Below are positions 25,890 to 34,481 of a stretch of DNA of 64,000 bases, piece by piece (within the stretch, counting starts at the first letter, position 1; each line of letters opens with the position of its first letter). The notes beneath the pieces are model-generated. The model saw nothing but the letters and a program-made list of their open reading frames with translations, was not told the DNA's origin and made no database searches. Source of the DNA: CAVZGO01 sp963774935 (GTDB taxonomy: Bacteria; Chloroflexota; Anaerolineae; Anaerolineales; UBA4823). The position numbers were made by a program, and so were the translations under genes. The stretch is from the NCBI GenBank assembly GCA_963774935.1, contig CAVZGO010000007.1, positions 62,001-126,000 of the forward strand. The letters are read 5' to 3'.

Positions 25890-28409
25890 TTAGCGGACAG
25901 CACGCTCCGCAAGTAATACTTCAACAGGTGTCGGTTTCTCAATCGCCAGCCCAAAGCTGCGCGGGACCAACAAGACATGTTCTGGAACAGATGCATCCAG
26001 ACGCAGGGTTGCAATGATAGGGCTGCCATTTTCTGGGCTGACGCGCACCAGGGCACCACTGTTGAGGCGCAGGCGCTCGCTATCTAATGGATTCACCACG
26101 ACAAATGGGGCAGGGATGCGCTTTTGTAAAAGCGAAGCACGCACCATTGTACCTCCCTGGTCGTATAAGGTACTGATCGGAACAGCCAATAAACCAAAAC
26201 GGGGGTAATTGACATCTGGCAATGCTGGCCAACTCAGGGAGGCTCCGTGGCTGTCCAATGGAAGCTGAACTCCCAAACCATGGTGATTATCGTAAGTGGT
26301 GCCGCCATAATATAAATCACTGCGCCCGACAATAGGCCATTGTTCCTCTACCTCTGAGAGACGTTGGTAGGACAGACTGGAAAATACCGGCTCTTTTGCA
26401 GCCAATTGACTGAAGACTGTTTTCGCAGCCCGGCTTTCCAGCTTCAGCTCGAGGCGTTCAGCGATCAGTCCTGTGATCTTATAGTCAGGCAATGTTCCCG
26501 GAAGTTCAGGCACTGCTGGGGAATAACGCTGAACACGCCGTTCTCCGGAGGTTAAAGAACCCTCGCGCTCTGTCCATGCCTGGGCAGGCAGCACGACATC
26601 AGCCAGACGTGCAGTAGCGGTCAAGAACAAATCTTGTACTACGAGGAACCTGCCCGGAGAAAAATCTGCTGGCGTATCGGCGGCAGGATCTGAAGCGATA
26701 AGGTAAACAGCAGCAGCCTGCTGGATAGACTGGCTCAAATCGGACCTGGTACACCAGCCAAGCTCATATGCACCTTGCTCATTCGCACGCGGCCAAACTC
26801 CTACTAATCCGTTATTGGGCTTACCCACATGCCCGGTGGCGATGACCATATTGGCACATGCCTGAGCAACTGCCTGGCTGCCCTCTAAACCGATGCCATC
26901 ACTGCCATAGAAGACTACCAGGTTCTCCGCCTCTGCTATAACTTTAGCAGCTGCCTTGAAATCAGCATTTTGCGCCAGGGTCTGCACAGCTTCGGGTAGA
27001 TTGGGTCGTTTCGCTGACAGTAAATTCAACAACGCCATAACGGCAGCCGCTTCGCTTCCATTGGAATAGCGAAGGGAATAACGCGCACGAGAGTCCAGCT
27101 TGGTCGAGCGTGGATTTAATACAATCAGGTCAGCCCCACGCCGGGCAGCTTGATTGACCCGCAGCCACCACAGCGGGGCTTCCTCCTCAAGGTCGCAAGC
27201 GACCACCAGTATCGCTGAACCACGACCAAGATCGCCAAGATTGCTCCCTGATGATAGACCTACACTGCAGGTTAACTCACCGCCAGCCATGTGGGAATAA
27301 AGCGCAGTTTGACCGCCCAAAGCATGGGCAAGCTCAGCGAGATTAAACAAATCTTCATTCGAAAGACGACCACTCGCAACCGTGAGCAGATCTTTTCCAG
27401 CAGCTTTAAATCGCTCTGCCACCAATGCAAGGGCTTCATCCCAACTGGCTGGCATCAACTCTCCGTTCTTGCGAACCAGAGGCTCGGTCAGTCGTGCTGG
27501 ATCCTGCGCGTACGAATAGCCAAAGCGACCTTTATCACACAGCCAGATTTCGTTGACGAATTCATTCTGTCGCGGCATGACCCGCTTGATGCGCTGGCTG
27601 CCGTTGGATGCGGCTTCCTGGCGGACATTTATCGTCGTATTGCAGCCAACGGGACAATGCATGCACAGGCTTGCAGCAGACTTCAACTCCCATGGGCGGG
27701 AGCGAAACCGGAAGTCGGCTGTCGTCAACGCACCTACCGGGCAGATATCCGTGGTGTTCCCAGACCAGTATGAATCAAACCCTGGCTCAGAAAATGTAGT
27801 GATTTCAATGCGCCTGCCACGGTTGAAAAAGCCAATCACAGGATCTTCAGCAATAAGTTCTTGAAAACGAACACAGCGCCCACATTGAATACATCGCTCT
27901 CGGTCCAGATAAATCAGCTCACCCAGGGGCACATGTTTGGCAAGGTGCATCTTTTCGGAAAACTCGAAACGGCTTTGCCCCGGTCCCCACGCCATTGTCA
28001 GGTTTTGAAGTGGGCACTCGCCGCCTTTATCGCATATTGGACAATCTAACGGATGCGAGGTGAGCAGAAACTCAATGATATCTCTGCGACCACGCTCAAC
28101 CTTCTGGCTCAGACCGTCAACCACCATGCCTTCGCTCACAGGTGTGGTGCAGGCTGTTTCCAGTTTCGGACCAAATTGGAGCTTCGGAGAACCGTCCTCT
28201 TGCAATACAGGCTGACCGGTAGCGCGGTCTATAACAGGTCGTCCAATATCTACCAGGCACATCCGGCACATCCCTACCGGTTCCATTTTTGGATGGTAGC
28301 AAAATACTGGGATATCAATGCCGATCTTTTTCGCTGCATCAACGATCAGGGTGCCTTCTGGCACACTGAGATTTTTCCCTTCGATAATCAGGTTAACCAT
28401 TTTTGGCAT
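25890..28409 (-). CDS. nuoG: NADH-quinone oxidoreductase subunit G
   Basis: An 839-residue peripheral-arm subunit. The N-terminal 200 residues hold the iron-sulfur clusters: a [2Fe-2S] site (C-Y-H-P...M-C-R-M-C), a histidine-ligated [4Fe-4S] site (H-P-L-D-C-P-I-C-D-K-G-G-E-C) and a second [4Fe-4S] site (C-I-Q-C-G-R-C and D-I-C-P-V-G-A). An extra C-M-H-C-P-V-G-C stretch around residue 245 suggests the N7-type cluster. The rest resembles a molybdopterin oxidoreductase fold without the usual catalytic function. It follows nuoF by 68 bases. Confidence 0.95.
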   Translation of the reverse strand: MPKMVNLIIEGKNLSVPEGTLIVDAAKKIGIDIPVFCYHPKMEPVGMCRMCLVDIGRPVIDRATGQPVLQEDGSPKLQFGPKLETACTTPVSEGMVVDGLSQKVERGRRDIIEFLLTSHPLDCPICDKGGECPLQNLTMAWGPGQSRFEFSEKMHLAKHVPLGELIYLDRERCIQCGRCVRFQELIAEDPVIGFFNRGRRIEITTFSEPGFDSYWSGNTTDICPVGALTTADFRFRSRPWELKSAASLCMHCPVGCNTTINVRQEAASNGSQRIKRVMPRQNEFVNEIWLCDKGRFGYSYAQDPARLTEPLVRKNGELMPASWDEALALVAERFKAAGKDLLTVASGRLSNEDLFNLAELAHALGGQTALYSHMAGGELTCSVGLSSGSNLGDLGRGSAILVVACDLEEEAPLWWLRVNQAARRGADLIVLNPRSTKLDSRARYSLRYSNGSEAAAVMALLNLLSAKRPNLPEAVQTLAQNADFKAAAKVIAEAENLVVFYGSDGIGLEGSQAVAQACANMVIATGHVGKPNNGLVGVWPRANEQGAYELGWCTRSDLSQSIQQAAAVYLIASDPAADTPADFSPGRFLVVQDLFLTATARLADVVLPAQAWTEREGSLTSGERRVQRYSPAVPELPGTLPDYKITGLIAERLELKLESRAAKTVFSQLAAKEPVFSSLSYQRLSEVEEQWPIVGRSDLYYGGTTYDNHHGLGVQLPLDSHGASLSWPALPDVNYPRFGLLAVPISTLYDQGGTMVRASLLQKRIPAPFVVVNPLDSERLRLNSGALVRVSPENGSPIIATLRLDASVPEHVLLVPRSFGLAIEKPTPVEVLLAERAVR

Positions 28410-28477
28410 TTGCGTCTACAATGCTCCACTTGTGGCGCCAAAGAAATAAGCTCATGAAATCAAGCTGCCCATTTTAC

Positions 28478-29749
28478 TTAGCCCAACACCTGGATTTGAA
28501 AATCCTGAGGGAAGCGATCAATGGCGGTCATGACAGCCTCAATCGAGAATTCACCCAGGGCACACAGGCATTTACCCTTGATCTGGGAAGCAACTTCATT
28601 CAGAAGCTCAACATCCTCTGGTGCGGCGTGATTCTGGTCAATGCGCTCAGTTAGATGACTCATCCAATAAGTGCCTTCCCGGCAAGGAGTACACTTACCA
28701 CACGATTCGTGGCGAAAGAAGTGGACTGTTTTATTAATCAACCAGGTGATACTCACAGAGTCATCCACAACGATGACGGAGGCTGAGCCGAGCTGCGCGC
28801 CTACCTTGGGGACGCTTTCATAATCCATTGGTGTATCCAGGGCTTCCTCCGTGGCAACGATGAGCGAGGAGCTAGCGCCGGCAGGCATGATCGCCTTAAC
28901 GCTTCGCCCCTCCTGGAGACCACCTCCATGCGTGAAAATAAGCTCACGGAAGGTAACACCCAGAGGCAGCTCATAGTTGCCTGGATTATTAACGCACCCC
29001 GAAAGAGAAAAAATCTTCGTTCCCGGACTCTTCTCGGTACCAACCTGGCGAAACCACTCAGCACCGTTAGCCATAATCAGCGGAACATTGGCCAGGGTTT
29101 CCACGTTGTTCACAATAGTGGGTTTGCCATAAAGACCAAAGGAGGGCGGGAAGGGTGGGCGCAAACGCGGCTGACCCAATTTTCCTTCAATCGATTCCAG
29201 CAAGGCGGTTTCTTCACCGCAGATGTACGCACCAGCGCCCAAATGGGTGTACAGGCGCAGGGAGTAATCTGTACCAAACAAATTATCACCGAGCAAGCCG
29301 GCAGATTCTAATTCTGCAATCTTACGATCCAAATGGCTTGCCAGATGCCAGAATTCACCCCTCAGGTATACGTAGGCGGCATTCGCCTGAACCGCAAAGG
29401 CACAGATTGCTAGCCCCTCCAGGAACTGGAAGGGGTTTTTCTCCATAATCTCGCGATCCTTGAAAGTGCCCGGCTCTGACTCGTCAGCGTTTGCCACGAC
29501 GTAATGCGGCCAATTTTTACTATCTATGAATGCCCATTTCAAGCCCGTAGGGAAACCGGCACCACCACGCCCGCGCAAGCCAGAGGCTTTGACCTGATCA
29601 ACCACCTGTGCCGGCTGCATCGATGTGACGACCTTGTAAAAAGCCTCAAATCCACCATTCTGGCGATAAACATCCAGGTGGTCAATCTCAGGAATATCAC
29701 GATGGCGCAGCAAGCGAAGAGGGGAGTCTGATGTTGGTGAAGAGTCCAT
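28478..29749 (-). CDS. nuoF: NADH-quinone oxidoreductase subunit F
   Basis: A 423-residue subunit that binds NADH and FMN and holds cluster N3. The glycine-rich L-R-G-R-G-G-A-G-F-P-T-G-L-K-W loop is at about residues 58-72, the E-S-G-E/D-type FMN region around A-N-A-D-E-S-E-P-G-T-F-K-D-R, and the [4Fe-4S] ligands are in E-S-C-G-K-C-T-P-C-R-E-G with a fourth Cys in K-C-L-C-A-L-G. Presence of this subunit and NuoE and NuoG implies a true NADH-oxidising complex I. Confidence 0.97.
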   Translation of the reverse strand: MDSSPTSDSPLRLLRHRDIPEIDHLDVYRQNGGFEAFYKVVTSMQPAQVVDQVKASGLRGRGGAGFPTGLKWAFIDSKNWPHYVVANADESEPGTFKDREIMEKNPFQFLEGLAICAFAVQANAAYVYLRGEFWHLASHLDRKIAELESAGLLGDNLFGTDYSLRLYTHLGAGAYICGEETALLESIEGKLGQPRLRPPFPPSFGLYGKPTIVNNVETLANVPLIMANGAEWFRQVGTEKSPGTKIFSLSGCVNNPGNYELPLGVTFRELIFTHGGGLQEGRSVKAIMPAGASSSLIVATEEALDTPMDYESVPKVGAQLGSASVIVVDDSVSITWLINKTVHFFRHESCGKCTPCREGTYWMSHLTERIDQNHAAPEDVELLNEVASQIKGKCLCALGEFSIEAVMTAIDRFPQDFQIQVLG

Positions 29750-29752
29750 GAT

Positions 29753-30283
29753 TTACCTTCGTTTCCCGGCAACTTCAGCTCGCAACAGCTCAATTAAAGC
29801 TAAAGCACTTTCAACCGTCTGGTTCTCATGATACGTCAATCCGTCGCCAGACTGGACCTGGAACATAGGCGCACGATCGCAGGCTGCCAGGCACATTACC
29901 GCTTCCACTGTAAACAACCCATCTGCTGTGGTTTCGCCTGGCTGGATATTAAGGCGTTTGCATAACGCTTCTAAAAACTGGTCGGCGCCGCGCAGCGCAC
30001 AGGGCAAGTCGGTGCAAACCTGGATGCGGTATCGCCCGGCTGGATGATCATAATAGAGCGAGTAGAAACCAACAATCGAGCCTACTTCGGTCGTAGATAT
30101 GTCAAGCAACCCTGCAATATCCGCCATCGCCGCTTCGTTGACAAATAAACGCCCTGTCTCGTGAACCACATCTCGTTGAGCCAGGTAAAGCAACGGCATG
30201 ACGGCAGATCGCTTCTGTTCTGCCGGATATTTAGATAATATCGCCTGAACTTCGACCGGATATTTTTCCAACAGTTTACTCAT
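29753..30283 (-). CDS. nuoE: NADH-quinone oxidoreductase subunit E
   Basis: A 176-residue thioredoxin-fold subunit carrying [2Fe-2S] cluster N1a. The ligand pattern is C-T-D-L-P-C (C-x4-C) and C-L-A-A-C (C-x3-C), as in the family. Overlaps nuoD by 4 bases and precedes nuoF by 3 bases, so translation is coupled. Confidence 0.96.
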   Translation of the reverse strand: MSKLLEKYPVEVQAILSKYPAEQKRSAVMPLLYLAQRDVVHETGRLFVNEAAMADIAGLLDISTTEVGSIVGFYSLYYDHPAGRYRIQVCTDLPCALRGADQFLEALCKRLNIQPGETTADGLFTVEAVMCLAACDRAPMFQVQSGDGLTYHENQTVESALALIELLRAEVAGKRR

Positions 30284-31521
30284 CGATCGACGTCTCCTAA
30301 AACGATGTCCGTTGTGCCAATCAACGCCACCAGATCGGCAACCAGATGACCTTTAGAAAGCATCGGCAGCACCTGCATGTTATCGAAGCTCGGCGTACGC
30401 CAGTGAACCCGATACGGCTTAGCACTGCCATCACTCACCAGGTAAACACCCAACTCTCCACGCGGTGACTCAACTGCGGAATATACCGATCCGGCAGGGG
30501 GGCAAAAGCCTTCAGTCCACAGCTTGAAATGGTGGATGACGGCTTCCATGCTAACGCCCAACTCTGCACGCGGGGGCGGCACGTATTTTCGATTATCGCT
30601 CACTACGGGTCCAGAAGGCAGCTTGTTCAAAGCCTGCTCGACAATGCGTAATGACTGGCGCATTTCCTCCATTCGAACCAGGTAGCGTGCATAGGTGTCA
30701 CCATCAGAATGGACAGGCACATCAAATTCATACTGCTCGTAGCCCATGTATGGTCGAGCTTTTCGCAAATCATGCGAGACACCACTGGCTCGCAGCATCG
30801 GTCCGGTAATCGCCCATGCCAGCGCATCTTCCCTGGTTAAAACCCCCAAGCCAACAGTACGCTCCATAAACAGAGGATTCTTGGTCAACAGATCTTCGTA
30901 TTGTTTGATCCGTGCAGGGAAGATTTTGATGAATTCGCGCACTGCCTGCTCAAAGCCAGATGGCACATCCCGCCAGACCCCGCCGGGGCGAAAATAGGTG
31001 GTCATCATGCGCTGACCCGATACCATCTCCAGGATATCCAGGATCATTTCCCGCTCACGAAAGCAGTACAGGAAAACGGACATCGCTGCCAAATCCAGTG
31101 CAGACGTGCCCAGCCAGACCAGGTGGGAAGCGATACGCTGCAGCTCGGTCAGGATGACGCGAATCACCTGAGCGCGCGGCGGTACATCCAACTCCGCCAG
31201 CTTTTCGATCGCCATGACATAAGCCAGGACATTACCGACCGTGTTGAGATAGTCCAGCCGATCGGTCATGACTGCAGCCTTGATATAGGTCTTGGCTTCC
31301 ATGTTCTTCTCAACACCTGTGTGCAGAAAGCCAATATCCGGAATAACCGAAATTACTTTCTCACCATCCAGCTCCAGCAGCAACCGCAAAACTCCGTGGG
31401 TGCTGGGATGCTGTGGACCCATGTTGAGTAAAAGAGTTTTTCCCTCCAGAGCCTGGTCAGATACCAGGTGTGTCATGCCATCCAACATGGCTTCAGAGGT
31501 TGGTAGAACAAGTTCTTCCAT
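30280..31521 (-). CDS. nuoD: NADH-quinone oxidoreductase subunit D
   Basis: A 413-residue subunit homologous to the large subunit of NiFe hydrogenases that frames the quinone site. Visible blocks are N-M-G-P-Q-H-P-S-T-H-G-V-L-R, the D-I-G-F-L-H-T-G-V-E-K segment, and the C-terminal R-G-E-L-G-V-Y-L-V-S-D-G with D-I-V-L-G-D-V-D-R end. The nickel ligands of hydrogenases are absent, as expected for NuoD. Confidence 0.97.
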   Translation of the reverse strand: MEELVLPTSEAMLDGMTHLVSDQALEGKTLLLNMGPQHPSTHGVLRLLLELDGEKVISVIPDIGFLHTGVEKNMEAKTYIKAAVMTDRLDYLNTVGNVLAYVMAIEKLAELDVPPRAQVIRVILTELQRIASHLVWLGTSALDLAAMSVFLYCFREREMILDILEMVSGQRMMTTYFRPGGVWRDVPSGFEQAVREFIKIFPARIKQYEDLLTKNPLFMERTVGLGVLTREDALAWAITGPMLRASGVSHDLRKARPYMGYEQYEFDVPVHSDGDTYARYLVRMEEMRQSLRIVEQALNKLPSGPVVSDNRKYVPPPRAELGVSMEAVIHHFKLWTEGFCPPAGSVYSAVESPRGELGVYLVSDGSAKPYRVHWRTPSFDNMQVLPMLSKGHLVADLVALIGTTDIVLGDVDR

Positions 31522-31592
31522 GTAATCAATACCTCATTAAGTACAGGCGGCTAATATTTCCATTGCCCGCAAATAATCTGGCCTTAGCCAGT

Positions 31593-32117
31593 TTATTCCT
31601 TTGGTTTCAACTTGCGAGCCTGGATCTGCTCAAAGTTGAAGGAGAACTGTGGTTCTTCATAACCCAAGGGGTAATCCTTACGCAAGGGATGACCTTCCCA
31701 GTCATGAGGCATTAAGATGCGACGCAGATCGGGATGCCCGGCACAACGGATACCGAATAAATCCCAGAGCTCGCGTTCGTAGTAGTCAGCGTTCGGATAT
31801 ACGCTAACCAGTGAGGGCACGACGGGCTCATTACCATCCAAGGGAACTTTCAGTGACAGGATCAAATTGCGAGTAATGGAACGAAGCTGGTACACCACAT
31901 AAAAACGCGGTTTTTCCTGAGGCCAGAAATCCACCGCAGTTTCATCAATCAGCATCTCAAATTGCTCTTCATCGCGCAAAACCCGGCAGACCGGAATAAT
32001 CTGCGCGGGTTTTATTATCAGTGTGGTATCGCCGCGAAACTGATCAAAACTGGCATCAAAGCGGCTAACCAGGCGCAGGACCAAATCTTCAATTGGATTG
32101 TTGGTTGCATCACTCAT
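31593..32117 (-). CDS. nuoC: NADH-quinone oxidoreductase subunit C
   Basis: A 174-residue 30-kDa-subunit homologue. The signature is E-R-E-L-W-D-L-F-G-I-R-C-A-G-H-P-D-L-R-R, followed by D-W-E-G-H-P-L-R-K-D-Y-P-L. It is separate from NuoD here, not fused. It stabilises the contact between NuoD and the rest of the peripheral arm. Confidence 0.96.
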   Translation of the reverse strand: MSDATNNPIEDLVLRLVSRFDASFDQFRGDTTLIIKPAQIIPVCRVLRDEEQFEMLIDETAVDFWPQEKPRFYVVYQLRSITRNLILSLKVPLDGNEPVVPSLVSVYPNADYYERELWDLFGIRCAGHPDLRRILMPHDWEGHPLRKDYPLGYEEPQFSFNFEQIQARKLKPKE

Positions 32118-32132
32118 ATAATGCAGCTCTCC

Positions 32133-32615
32133 TTAAGCCCAGGTCTTAAGCTTCTCGCCTTTGACTTTTTCATGCAAGGTAACAATCCCATGAATTAATG
32201 CTTCAGGTCGGGGTGGGCAGCCAGACACATAGACATCTACTGGAACCACCTCATCCACACCTTGAACGATGGCGTAATTGTTAAAGACACCCCCACAAGA
32301 TGCACAATCACCCATAGCGATCACCCATTTCGGATCCGGCATCTGGTCATACAAGCGGCGTAGGACCGGAGCCATTTTTCGCGAGACACGACCGGCGACA
32401 ATCATCAAGTCAGACTGGCGCGGGCTGGCGCGCATCAGCTCCATCCCAAACCGGCTCATGTCATAATTCGCCGCCTGGGCACCCATCATCTCAATGGCAC
32501 AGCAAGCCAGACCAAACAGCATCGGCCACATCGCATTGGCGCGCGCCCAGTTAACCAAATCCTCCAGGCGGGCAGTCACCACGCCCATATTGCCAAGTTT
32601 CTGTTCTACTCCCAT
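32133..32615 (-). CDS. nuoB: NADH-quinone oxidoreductase subunit B
   Basis: A 160-residue subunit holding the terminal [4Fe-4S] cluster N2 that reduces quinone. Ligand cysteines are in F-G-L-A-C-C-A-I-E-M (the adjacent pair), G-D-C-A-S-C-G-G and S-G-C-P-P-R-P-E. It overlaps nuoA by 10 bases. Confidence 0.97.
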   Translation of the reverse strand: MGVEQKLGNMGVVTARLEDLVNWARANAMWPMLFGLACCAIEMMGAQAANYDMSRFGMELMRASPRQSDLMIVAGRVSRKMAPVLRRLYDQMPDPKWVIAMGDCASCGGVFNNYAIVQGVDEVVPVDVYVSGCPPRPEALIHGIVTLHEKVKGEKLKTWA

Positions 32616-32962
32616 TCTAAAGCACCTACCTTCCAGGCATATATATAACCTACCAATAAAATACCGATAAAGATCAGCATCTCGATCAGCCCAAACATGC
32701 CTAATTGTTTAAACACCACAGCCCAGGGGAGGAAGAATACGACTTCGATATCGAACAGGATGAATAATACTGCTACCAGATAAAAATGAACAGGCATGCG
32801 CCGTGTACCAGGACCAAAAGGACGCATGCCCGATTCATAAGGGGCTGACTTTCGCTCTGTAGGGCGACGTGGGCCGAACAAATGCCCCAACGCCACCACC
32901 AGAATCGCCAAGCCGGTTGCCAAAACAACCAAGATAATGATGGGTATGTATTCGATCGGCAT
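32606..32962 (-). CDS. nuoA: NADH-quinone oxidoreductase subunit A
   Basis: A 118-residue membrane protein with three helices; the loop after the first helix (Y-E-S-G-M-R-P-F-G) is the conserved NuoA block. I choose ATG 32962 (MPIEYIPIII) since GAGGT lies six bases upstream; the frame extends to GTG 32974, which lacks a better site. It is the first gene of the 14-gene nuo operon, behind the promoter at 32999-33027. Confidence 0.95.
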   Translation of the reverse strand: MPIEYIPIIILVVLATGLAILVVALGHLFGPRRPTERKSAPYESGMRPFGPGTRRMPVHFYLVAVLFILFDIEVVFFLPWAVVFKQLGMFGLIEMLIFIGILLVGYIYAWKVGALEWE

Positions 32963-32998
32963 ACACAACCTCACAGCAGAATCTAATTTATTCGGGGA

Positions 32999-33027
32999 AG
33001 TTTATCATAAGGGGTGACAGGTGTCAA
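32999..33027 (-). promoter_or_regulatory. Sigma70-type promoter of the nuo operon
   Basis: On the minus strand TTGACA (33027-33022), a 17-base spacer, then TAAACT (33004-32999). The start of transcription would lie about 30 bases before the nuoA start codon. It is one of only two promoters in the window with a full -35 box. Confidence 0.65.
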
Positions 33028-33094
33028 ATTTCACAAATTGGATAAAAAGAGGCGGATAATTTATTTACGCGCAGCAATTCGATTTAGGTGGTAT

Positions 33095-33881
33095 TCAGAT
33101 TCTTGATACCATTGCGTATGCTGGATAATGGTCAGATGGGAAGAGAGCTGCTTTGTGATAACGATCAATACCCGATTCAAGTACCTGAAAATGCCGGCTG
33201 ACCAACAACCAGTCTATTGATAAAGGCTCATTTAACTGACCAAACTCATGAAAAGTACCCTCATCAAGCCCTGATCCATTAATTCCGCAGTGCATCTTGG
33301 AGTTGCGACTTTCCTGCTGAACGAAGTATCCGGTATGCAGGCGAATCTTTTGTGCAATTAAAGTCACCAGTCAGTATCACCGGCATATCCTCCCCCAGAC
33401 CAGTCAGATAATCCCTCAGCTGGCGCGCAGATTTGCGGATGGCGGTCTTGCTGAAATGATCAAAGTGAGCGTTAACAAAGGTAAGGGTGTCCGCAGGTAA
33501 TTCCCGGTTTTCTATGCGGACCCAGGTGACAGTGCGCGGCAGGACACTTCCCCAGCTCATGCTTCCGGGAATATCCGGTGTTTCGCTCAACCAGAAATAA
33601 CCCCAATCGAGGATTTTGAATCGATCCCTTTTCACCAGGGTTGGCGCCATTTCAATGGATGCTTCCCCTAGACCACCTCGCTCGACACCGTACAGATCAT
33701 ATTCTGGCAGGCACCTTTTCAGATACTGTGCTTGATGGTCGTTGCGACATTCTTGCAGGCCAAGAATATCCGGCGAATAATGTTTGATCCGTTCTAAGAC
33801 CAGTTTTCGCCGATAGCGCCAGGCATTTGGCCCGTCTTGAGCTGTTCCGTAACGGATATTAAAACTCATTATGCGGAGCAA
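33095..33881 (-). CDS. Endonuclease/exonuclease/phosphatase family protein, frameshifted
   Basis: Two frames make one protein of about 262 residues. The first (33881 to 33279) gives M-S-F-N-I-R-Y-G at the start, the catalytic L-Q-E-C-R block, H-F-D-H and T-G-D-F-N-C, then stops in the middle of the fold after D-A-L-R-N. The second frame supplies the missing end: G-T-F-H-E-F-G, I-D-W-L-L-V-S and P-S-D-H-Y-P-A-Y-A, with the metal/catalytic Asp-His pair. Removing one T at about 33282-33285 joins them. Family members hydrolyse phosphodiester or phosphomonoester bonds with Mg2+; the substrate is unknown. It lies upstream of the nuo promoter on the same strand. Confidence 0.75.
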
Positions 33882-33899
33882 GTAGTACTCCCCAGGAGG

Positions 33900-34328
33900 T
33901 CAATTGCCAACGGTCGCCATCAATCCCTGGATCAGGAGCTCCTTCTCCTGAGGGGTTAAACGAGCATCGGGATGGAGCGCAAGGTAATTTGCCAAAGGCA
34001 TTCTGCCTTCTTGGATGACCTCACCGATTTCGTCTAATTCTCGATAACCACGATTCCACTCAGAGAAATTAAGAGCTTCACGACCCTCGTTTATATGATC
34101 TTGTAGCATCCAGGCAACAGGATTGAGATTACTATACCAGGGCCAAACAGTCTCGTTGCTGTGGCAGTCGAAGCAGGCTCGCTTTGCTAATTCCCGGGTC
34201 TGAGGACTATCCCAATTAGGTTCCTGAACAACGGGCGGATTGGTATGATCACGACCGATCGGCAAGAAAACGAAGATCACTAGCAATATTCCCAGAATAA
34301 TGACCGCCATCCAGATTGTTTTCTTCAT
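33900..34328 (-). CDS. Haem-binding domain protein (single CxxCH, membrane anchored)
   Basis: A 142-residue protein with an N-terminal hydrophobic anchor (residues 6-24) and one haem c motif C-F-D-C-H-S-N-E-T-V-W-P-W-Y, typical of the bacterial haem-binding domain family (Haem_bd type). The conserved W-P-W-Y-S-N-L-N-P-V-A-W and the C-terminal M-P-L-A-N-Y-L-A-L-H-P-D-A-R-L-T block are both present. It should face outside and act in electron transfer or haem sensing; no partner is adjacent. AAGGAG 11 bases upstream supports ATG 34328. Confidence 0.8.
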   Translation of the reverse strand: MKKTIWMAVIILGILLVIFVFLPIGRDHTNPPVVQEPNWDSPQTRELAKRACFDCHSNETVWPWYSNLNPVAWMLQDHINEGREALNFSEWNRGYRELDEIGEVIQEGRMPLANYLALHPDARLTPQEKELLIQGLMATVGN

Positions 34329-34469
34329 TTTATTTTTTCTCCTTAATGGATATTCTATGGTAATTCTATCACCAGCACCTGATGAGCAAGATCGAATTAT
34401 GTTAGGATATGAATAATTCCCAGGTTATAACGCTAAAGCCTGCAGACAGGAATCCAACTTAATATCCGG

Positions 34470-34475
34470 TATAAT
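34470..34475 (+). promoter_or_regulatory. -10 box TATAAT six bases before the dapA-like gene (leaderless)
   Basis: CGGTATAATC ends six bases before ATG 34482, so the predicted transcription start coincides with the start codon. No Shine-Dalgarno sequence is present. No -35 box at 17 bases. Confidence 0.5.
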
Positions 34476-34481
34476 CGAGCT

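Noticed and set aside
27291..27773. 160-residue plus-strand frame inside nuoG
   Set aside because: Antisense shadow of the nuoG reading frame, with no ribosome binding site or family resemblance.
30901..31431. 176-residue plus-strand frame over nuoD
   Set aside because: Antisense shadow of a highly conserved gene.
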